From Bacteroidota bacterium (GTDB taxonomy: Bacteria; Bacteroidota; Bacteroidia; Chitinophagales; Chitinophagaceae): 6,701 nt of DNA. The DNA lies in contig JAGWTK010000218.1 in the NCBI GenBank assembly GCA_028876035.1, forward strand, positions 1 through 6,701, written 5' to 3'. The notes beneath the pieces are model-generated. The model was given only the letters and a program-made list of their open reading frames with translations, was not told the DNA's origin and searched no databases. The position numbers and the translations under genes were made by a program. Positions 1 to 3,798 of this stretch are shown piece after piece; the first letter of the stretch is position 1, and each line of letters begins with the position of its first letter.

Positions 1-2
1 TT

Positions 3-536
3 ATTCAGGGGCAGTCTCCCATTACCATGCAAGATTCAATTATCAGGTTATGTTATCAGCGCTGCATCGATCATGCATCCACGGATGCCTGGGACGCAGC
101 CGCCTTCCAATCTACTTATGCGGAATACCTGCTGCAATCGCAGTTCTACAACCGTGATCAACAATATCCGCGATTCAGTGCATTACTCAAAGCCGTACCG
201 GCAGCCGTTCAACTCCATTTCCTTGTCAGCGCGGCCATTACGCCGCTGCTGCAACAATTGAACGGAACCCTGCCATGGTTACAGGACAATGCAGGCGAAT
301 TGTATTTCCATTTCAAACAATACCGTTTTGAAGTGCTCGAGTCGGATGTTAAACAGGCCGCTTTCCACAGGATCGCCGTTTGGTTTTTTTCAGGGCCGAT
401 GCGCTGGCATGCACAGCGCGGTACTCACCTACTGGTATCTGCCAACGATCAGGAACCAGGAGAAGACGGCTTCCGAACGCACCTGGTTGCTGTACCAACT
501 GGTCTCAGTATCTATTCCTATAAATCCATTGTATGA
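3..536 (+). CDS. Unrecognised protein, coupled to a pirin-like gene; start uncertain
   Basis: I do not recognise this family. The first ATG in frame is at 27 and gives 169 residues. The frame stays open to the left edge (from base 3) without a stop, and no ribosome site precedes 27, so the true start may lie outside the window. The protein appears soluble: no signal peptide and no clear membrane segment. Residues 1-80 look mainly helical, with many Gln, Ala and Leu. Residues 90-165 look more like beta strands (LYFHFKQYRFEVLE, then HRIAVWFFSGP, then THLLVSAN and THLVAVP). The stop overlaps the next start as ATGA at 533-536, so the two genes are almost certainly one operon and translationally coupled, which suggests a shared process. 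Coding status is supported by length, the overlap and plausible amino-acid content. The function is unknown. Confidence 0.75.
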   Translation: MQGQSPITMQDSIIRLCYQRCIDHASTDAWDAAAFQSTYAEYLLQSQFYNRDQQYPRFSALLKAVPAAVQLHFLVSAAITPLLQQLNGTLPWLQDNAGELYFHFKQYRFEVLESDVKQAAFHRIAVWFFSGPMRWHAQRGTHLLVSANDQEPGEDGFRTHLVAVPTGLSIYSYKSIV

Positions 537-1219
537 CCGCTACCAGCCAATCCAGAATTTTCCTGTGCGATGAAGGCCCTATTGCACAAACAACTGCGCT
601 GCAAACGCGGGCAGTTTTTCCTGGTGTTCCGTTTCTGCATGCCTTCCACGATCATCTCATGGCACCGGGCGCATCAGTGTCATTTACTTTAACTCCCTCC
701 AGCAGTCATTTCCTGCTGCCGCTTTCAGGTGCCCTTCACTACACCGATGCATTGCACGAAGGCCATTATATCGCCGCGGGGCAGGCCCAGGTCATCAACA
801 CGAATGCCCTGAGTAAATGCAGGATCCAAAACCCATTTGGCAATGATTACATCAATTTTCTACACATTCAAATCCCGGGTGCAGCAGCTGAACCAACAGG
901 TGCTGCCACCATTATTACCTACGATGACGTAAACCTTCACCTGAACCGGTGGTTACCGGTTTCACCAGGCAAGAACGAACAAACGACGGCTTCTGCATTG
1001 TTGTCGGTTGCAAAATTCTCCGGTCGGGGCGAAGCAATTTATACCGCCTCATCTCCCCGTAACCAGGTATTGGTCTATGCCATCGAAGGCGCATTTGAAA
1101 CGGCGGGCTGCCTGTTGCATGCGCGGGATGGATTGTTGCTTTCCGGTCATTCGGGTATCGAAGCTGAAGCGCTGAGTAATGATGCCATCGCCCTGCTACT
1201 GGAATTATATTGTCAATAA
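533..1219 (+). CDS. Pirin/YhaK-like bicupin protein, metal site apparently degenerate
   Basis: The 228-residue protein resembles the two-cupin pirin/YhaK family, cytoplasmic proteins with uncertain or quercetinase-like activity. In the N-terminal cupin, residues 36-92 follow the pirin pattern: a DHLMAPG segment at 40-46, a strand ending in LSGALHYTDAL (64-74), and a Gly-containing turn before AQVINT. Residues 106-116 (YINFLHIQIPG) match the strand and Pro turn that close the first pirin domain. The C-terminal cupin at about 155-225 has the usual strand-Gly-strand layout (VLVYAIEGAF, then LLHARDGLLLSG, then ALLLEL). Pirins normally carry an HPHxG-type metal motif; here the matching place reads TPSSSHF (54-60), so the canonical ligands are missing. 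Only isolated His (59, 69) remain, and enzymatic iron-dependent activity is doubtful. The start ATG overlaps the previous stop by four bases. Family assignment rests on pattern memory, not a search. Confidence 0.75.
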   Translation: MTATSQSRIFLCDEGPIAQTTALQTRAVFPGVPFLHAFHDHLMAPGASVSFTLTPSSSHFLLPLSGALHYTDALHEGHYIAAGQAQVINTNALSKCRIQNPFGNDYINFLHIQIPGAAAEPTGAATIITYDDVNLHLNRWLPVSPGKNEQTTASALLSVAKFSGRGEAIYTASSPRNQVLVYAIEGAFETAGCLLHARDGLLLSGHSGIEAEALSNDAIALLLELYCQ

Positions 1220-1222
1220 AAA

Positions 1223-1246
1223 AGGTCTGCTCGTGAAAGCAGACCT
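1223..1246. terminator. Bidirectional hairpin terminator between convergent genes
   Basis: A perfect 9-bp inverted repeat, AGGTCTGCT and AGCAGACCT, surrounds a 6-base loop (CGTGAA). A run of A lies just left of it (1218-1223), which becomes a U-run after the hairpin in minus-strand RNA. The plus-strand side is followed only by CTTCTTC. It sits 3 bases after the pirin-like stop and about 25 bases after the minus-strand gene's stop, so it probably serves both, and best the minus-strand gene. Confidence 0.85.
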
Positions 1247-1270
1247 CTTCTTCGCATAATATTTTCCTGA

Positions 1271-1831
1271 TTACCACCGGCGGCCAAATGCCCTGCCCCT
1301 GCCACGGTCATGCCCCCTGCCCCTGCCACGGTCGCCATCTCCATCGTACTCCCTTCTGCGATCATCCCGGTCATATCCACGACCTCGATCATCCCGACGA
1401 TCATACCGTTCTCCATAACCACGATCCCGATCATAACCCCGGTTCCTGTAGCCATAGTCGCGGATACACAGCTGGTCATGACGATAACGGTAACCCGCAT
1501 ATTGCATGCGATGCTCGTTAAAATGATACCAGGGATTCCGGTCGTTCATCACCACTTTATACCCTGCATACAAATCAAAATTATTGCAACGGCCAGGCAG
1601 CGAAGATGCATACACCCAATCGCCTCGATCGAAGTAAACAAACTGGCGACGGGGAACGCAATAATAGGCTTCTACTTCGGGCAAATAATAGTTTTCAGCA
1701 TAGTCGTATCCGGAAGGACCCCAATCGGGTTGCACGCCGATATTCACATTCACATGAACCTGTGCGGAAGCGGGTGAGGTGAAAGCAAGACTGCCGGCGG
1801 CCAGCAAACTGAGTAGCATTATCTTTTTCAT
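1271..1831 (-). CDS. Exported Arg/Asp/Gly/Tyr-rich small protein
   Basis: A 186-residue protein with a clear Sec signal peptide: MKKIM, a hydrophobic stretch to about residue 18, then an ASA|Q cleavage site after residue 23. It is thus likely periplasmic or surface-exposed. Mature residues 24-122 form a Tyr- and Trp-rich region (VHVNVNIGVQPDWGPSGY, then YYLPEVEAYYCVP, then FVYFDRGDWVY), with Cys at 58, 82 and 122. Residues 123-186 are low complexity, built almost only from R, G, Y and D (RGYDRDRGYGERYDRR-like), and are strongly basic overall. Similar short exported proteins with an RD/RG-rich tail are common in Chitinophagaceae but have no known function. The frame is open up to 1930, but I chose 1831 because the signal peptide begins there; an ATG at 1849 would add six residues. 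A candidate promoter at 1885-1917 fits this start. A terminator follows at 1223-1246. Confidence 0.85.
   Translation of the reverse strand: MKKIMLLSLLAAGSLAFTSPASAQVHVNVNIGVQPDWGPSGYDYAENYYLPEVEAYYCVPRRQFVYFDRGDWVYASSLPGRCNNFDLYAGYKVVMNDRNPWYHFNEHRMQYAGYRYRHDQLCIRDYGYRNRGYDRDRGYGERYDRRDDRGRGYDRDDRRREYDGDGDRGRGRGHDRGRGRAFGRRW
1291..1333. repeat. Two-copy 24-bp-period tandem repeat in the RG-rich tail
   Basis: A 19-base sequence (CCCTGCCCCTGCCACGGTC on the plus strand) occurs exactly at 1291-1309 and 1315-1333. The 24-base period equals eight codons and keeps frame, encoding the two adjacent DRGRGR blocks near the C-terminus of the exported protein. A second, weaker repeat in the same tail is CGATCATCCCG at 1359-1369 and 1386-1396, spaced 27 bases (nine codons). 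These look like slippage products within a low-complexity coding region. Confidence 0.8.
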
Positions 1832-1884
1832 ACTGGTAGTGTTTGTCATTGCATATTCAAAGCAGGTACCAGTTTCACCAAATA

Positions 1885-1917
1885 CTGTTATAGAAACGTA
1901 AAGATGAAGGCTGCAAA
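1885..1917 (-). promoter_or_regulatory. Weak Bacteroidota-type promoter candidate for the RGY-rich gene
   Basis: On the minus strand, TTTG (1917-1914) is followed after 21 bases by TATAACAG (1892-1885). This resembles the Bacteroidota -33 TTTG and -7 TAnnTTTG layout, but only the TA and the last G of the -7 box match. Transcription would start near 1878, giving a leader of about 47 bases before the ATG at 1831. It would exclude the longer frame starting at 1930. Inference only. Confidence 0.25.
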
Positions 1918-2086
1918 AAAATTTGTGCAAGCTTTATTAAACCTTTGAAAGATCAAACATCTAAGCGCCGGCTTGCCAAACAGCCTGTACAGCCCCCTCC
2001 TATCCTCTATTTGCTTCGCTGAAATAGTTTGCCAGCATTATCGCTGCCCGTGAGCCGTAATTTAGAAATACACCAAAACAACTCAT

Positions 2087-3205
2087 ATGACACCGTACAG
2101 AATACTCACGACCCTTGCGTTTTTCCTGTGTATGGGCGCCGCTCACCAAACAAACGCACAACTTACATTGCTGGCAAGCGGGGGTAACAAAACCGCCATT
2201 ACCGGAGAACGCATTGGCCTCGTGGATGTAACCGTTCATTACAGTCGTCCGGGCGTTAAGGGCCGCGAAGGTCAAATCTGGGGGAAACTCGTGCCGGTTG
2301 GATTTACAGACCAGGGGTTCGGTTCTTCGAAAGCCGCTCCCTGGCGTGCCGGAGCGAATGAAAACACGACGATCGAATTTTCGGGAGATGTCAAAATTGA
2401 AGGGCAGCCCCTGAAAGCCGGCAAATATGGATTTTTCATTGCGTATGATCCGAACGAATGCACGCTGATTTTTTCCAACAATAACAGTTCATGGGGAAGT
2501 TTTTATTATAATGAGAGTGAAGATGCACTGCGTGTGAAAGTGAAACCGCATGCCAATGATCAATCGGTGGAGTGGCTACGCTACGAATTTTCAAAGCAAA
2601 CAGAAAACACCGCGGTACTTGCACTGGAATGGGAAAAACTGGTCATCCCCTTCAGCATCGAAACCAATTATACAAGCGACCAGGTGGCCAGCTTCCGCCG
2701 GGAACTGCGAACAAGAACTGGCTTCAACTGGGAACCCTGGAATACAGCCGCGCAATGGTGCCTGCAACGCCGCACCAATCTCGATGAGGCATTGCTATGG
2801 ACAGATTCTGCGACCAGTATCAATTTTGGTGGCGACCGAAGCTTCCAGGCATGGAGTACAAAAGCGCAGGTGCTCAATGCGCTGAACCGGACCGCCGACG
2901 CAGAAGCCGTTGTACAAAAAGCACTGCCATTCGCCTCTATGCAGGAATTACATGGCTATGCGCGTTCCCTGCTTGCACAGAAACGCACAGACGATGCGAT
3001 TGCCATTTTTAAAATGAACTACGCAAATCACCCCAATGTATTCACCACGAATGCCGGTATGGCCAGGGCCTTTTCCGCCGCCGGCAACTACAAGAAAGCA
3101 TTGGAGTACCTGCAAAAAGCATTGCCACAGGCGCCGGACGGGCTCAACAAAGCCAACGTAGAAAAAATGATCGGTATGCTGAAAGAGGGAAAAGACATCA
3201 ATTAA
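2087..3205 (+). CDS. Exported DUF2911 domain protein with C-terminal TPR repeats
   Basis: The 372-residue protein starts with a Sec signal peptide (hydrophobic 6-19, likely cleavage TNA|Q after residue 24), so it is probably periplasmic. Residues about 45-190 are a DUF2911 domain. Its hallmarks are YSRPGVKGRE (52-61), IWGKLVP (64-70), the strongly conserved WRAGANENTTIEFSGDV (86-102), LKAGKYGFF (109-117), a Trp-Gly at 136-137, LRVKVKP (148-154) and VEWLRYEF (161-168). The domain's function is not known. Residues about 215-350 look like TPR helices, clearest at 302-350 (DDAIAIFKMNYANHPN, then NAGMARAFSAAGNYKKALEY, then LQKALPQAP), suggesting protein-protein contact. The DUF2911-plus-TPR layout occurs widely in Bacteroidota. 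It is a single-gene unit: divergent from the RGY-rich gene and convergent with the DinB-like gene 21 bases downstream, with no hairpin seen in the gap. The start is supported by the signal peptide; no Shine-Dalgarno is present. Confidence 0.93.
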   Translation: MTPYRILTTLAFFLCMGAAHQTNAQLTLLASGGNKTAITGERIGLVDVTVHYSRPGVKGREGQIWGKLVPVGFTDQGFGSSKAAPWRAGANENTTIEFSGDVKIEGQPLKAGKYGFFIAYDPNECTLIFSNNNSSWGSFYYNESEDALRVKVKPHANDQSVEWLRYEFSKQTENTAVLALEWEKLVIPFSIETNYTSDQVASFRRELRTRTGFNWEPWNTAAQWCLQRRTNLDEALLWTDSATSINFGGDRSFQAWSTKAQVLNALNRTADAEAVVQKALPFASMQELHGYARSLLAQKRTDDAIAIFKMNYANHPNVFTTNAGMARAFSAAGNYKKALEYLQKALPQAPDGLNKANVEKMIGMLKEGKDIN

Positions 3206-3226
3206 ACGATTGGAAACTGTCTGCCT

Positions 3227-3721
3227 TTACATGCCATCTGCGCTCGGACCATACATGCCTGGCACCGGGATATCCAGCAATCGCAGGTATACAGACAGCT
3301 GACCCCGGTGGTGCAACAGGTGGTTCATCGTGAAATTCCGGATCATTACTTTTCTGGGGAACTGGTACAACACGTGCTCGCCCCTGCGGATGACAAAGTT
3401 TTCATTGAGGGCATCGTCGGAAGCGGCTTCGAGCGCGCTCACCGCATTGTTCAGGAACTGATCGAAATACACAAGCAAGGAAGCATTGTCGGTAAAAACG
3501 GGCCTCGCTGGTACAAAGCCGGCAAAATCGAATTGATTGCCATCGAGTGCACGGTTGATCCATACGGGTATTTCAGCAATATGCGAGGCGAGGCGGCCGA
3601 TTGTCATTGATTTTTCGTGGGGACGCCAGTCGAAAGAAGCAAAAGGAACGGCTTCCAGGATGCGGCGGGTGGAAGCGGCTTCGTGTTTCAGCTCGGCTAC
3701 CAGGGAACGTGATAATGCCAT
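3227..3721 (-). CDS. DinB-family putative metal-dependent protein
   Basis: A 164-residue cytoplasmic protein of the DinB/YfiT-like four-helix-bundle superfamily, which includes putative metal-dependent hydrolases and thiol transferases. This is not the DNA polymerase IV also called DinB. The family's three metal ligands are visible: His47 in the helix-2 motif LASHIAEIP, and His134 with His138 in NHLLHHRGQLSVYLR (133-147), the characteristic HxxxH followed by RGQ. The N-terminal ELKHEAASTRRILEAVP fits helix 1, and WRPHEKSMTIGRLASH is the usual loop before the first ligand. IPVPGMYGPSADGM ends the protein in the way typical of the family (a short Pro-Gly-Tyr-Gly tail). Length is normal, so the gene looks intact. 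Substrate is unknown. It shares its strand with the large secreted-protein gene, but a terminator lies between them, so it is probably transcribed separately. Confidence 0.92.
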   Translation of the reverse strand: MALSRSLVAELKHEAASTRRILEAVPFASFDWRPHEKSMTIGRLASHIAEIPVWINRALDGNQFDFAGFVPARPVFTDNASLLVYFDQFLNNAVSALEAASDDALNENFVIRRGEHVLYQFPRKVMIRNFTMNHLLHHRGQLSVYLRLLDIPVPGMYGPSADGM

Positions 3722-3748
3722 AAATACGGTTTTAGTCCTGCAAAAATA

Positions 3749-3773
3749 ATCCCCCCGCGATTAGCGGAGGGAT
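3749..3773 (-). terminator. Terminator of the large T9SS-secreted protein gene
   Basis: Arms 3749-3758 and 3764-3773 form a 10-bp stem around a 5-base loop. In minus-strand RNA every position pairs, with one G-U wobble; in plus-strand RNA the same position is a C/A mismatch. The minus-strand RNA continues as UUAUUUUUG, a typical U-rich tail. It lies 26 bases after the stop of the large gene and separates it from the DinB-like gene. A further 7-bp outer pairing (GTCCTGC at 3735-3741 with GCAGGAC at 3788-3794) encloses it. Confidence 0.85.
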
Positions 3774-3798
3774 ATTTATCATTGAAAGCAGGACGGAA

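Noticed and set aside
1288..1777. Plus-strand open frames opposite the RGY-rich gene
   Set aside because: Pro/His- or Ile/Val-rich low-complexity translations are the expected mirror of Arg/Asp/Gly codons; the minus-strand frame has the signal peptide.
1832..1930. N-terminal extension of the RGY-rich protein starting at 1930
   Set aside because: It would place 33 residues before a textbook signal peptide (MKKIM..ASA|Q), and a candidate promoter lies inside it, so the start at 1831 is preferred.
2007..2027. CTATTT/AAATAG inverted repeat in the divergent intergenic region
   Set aside because: Only 6 AT-rich base pairs around a 9-base loop; no U-run and no operator symmetry beyond chance. Nothing else clear was seen in 1832-2086 (no tRNA-like fold).
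2058..2065. TAATTTAG as a -7 box for the DUF2911 gene
   Set aside because: It matches TAnnTTTG at all but one fixed position, but the nearest TTTG upstream (2028-2031) is 26 bases away, too far, and the leader would be only about 15 bases.
2000..2275. Minus-strand open frame of 91 codons across the start of the DUF2911 gene
   Set aside because: It overlaps the well-supported DUF2911 start in antisense and shows no domain or signal peptide.
3719..3744. TTTG and TATTTATG as a promoter for the DinB-like gene
   Set aside because: The spacing is 14 bases, too short, and the -7 box would overlap the ATG.
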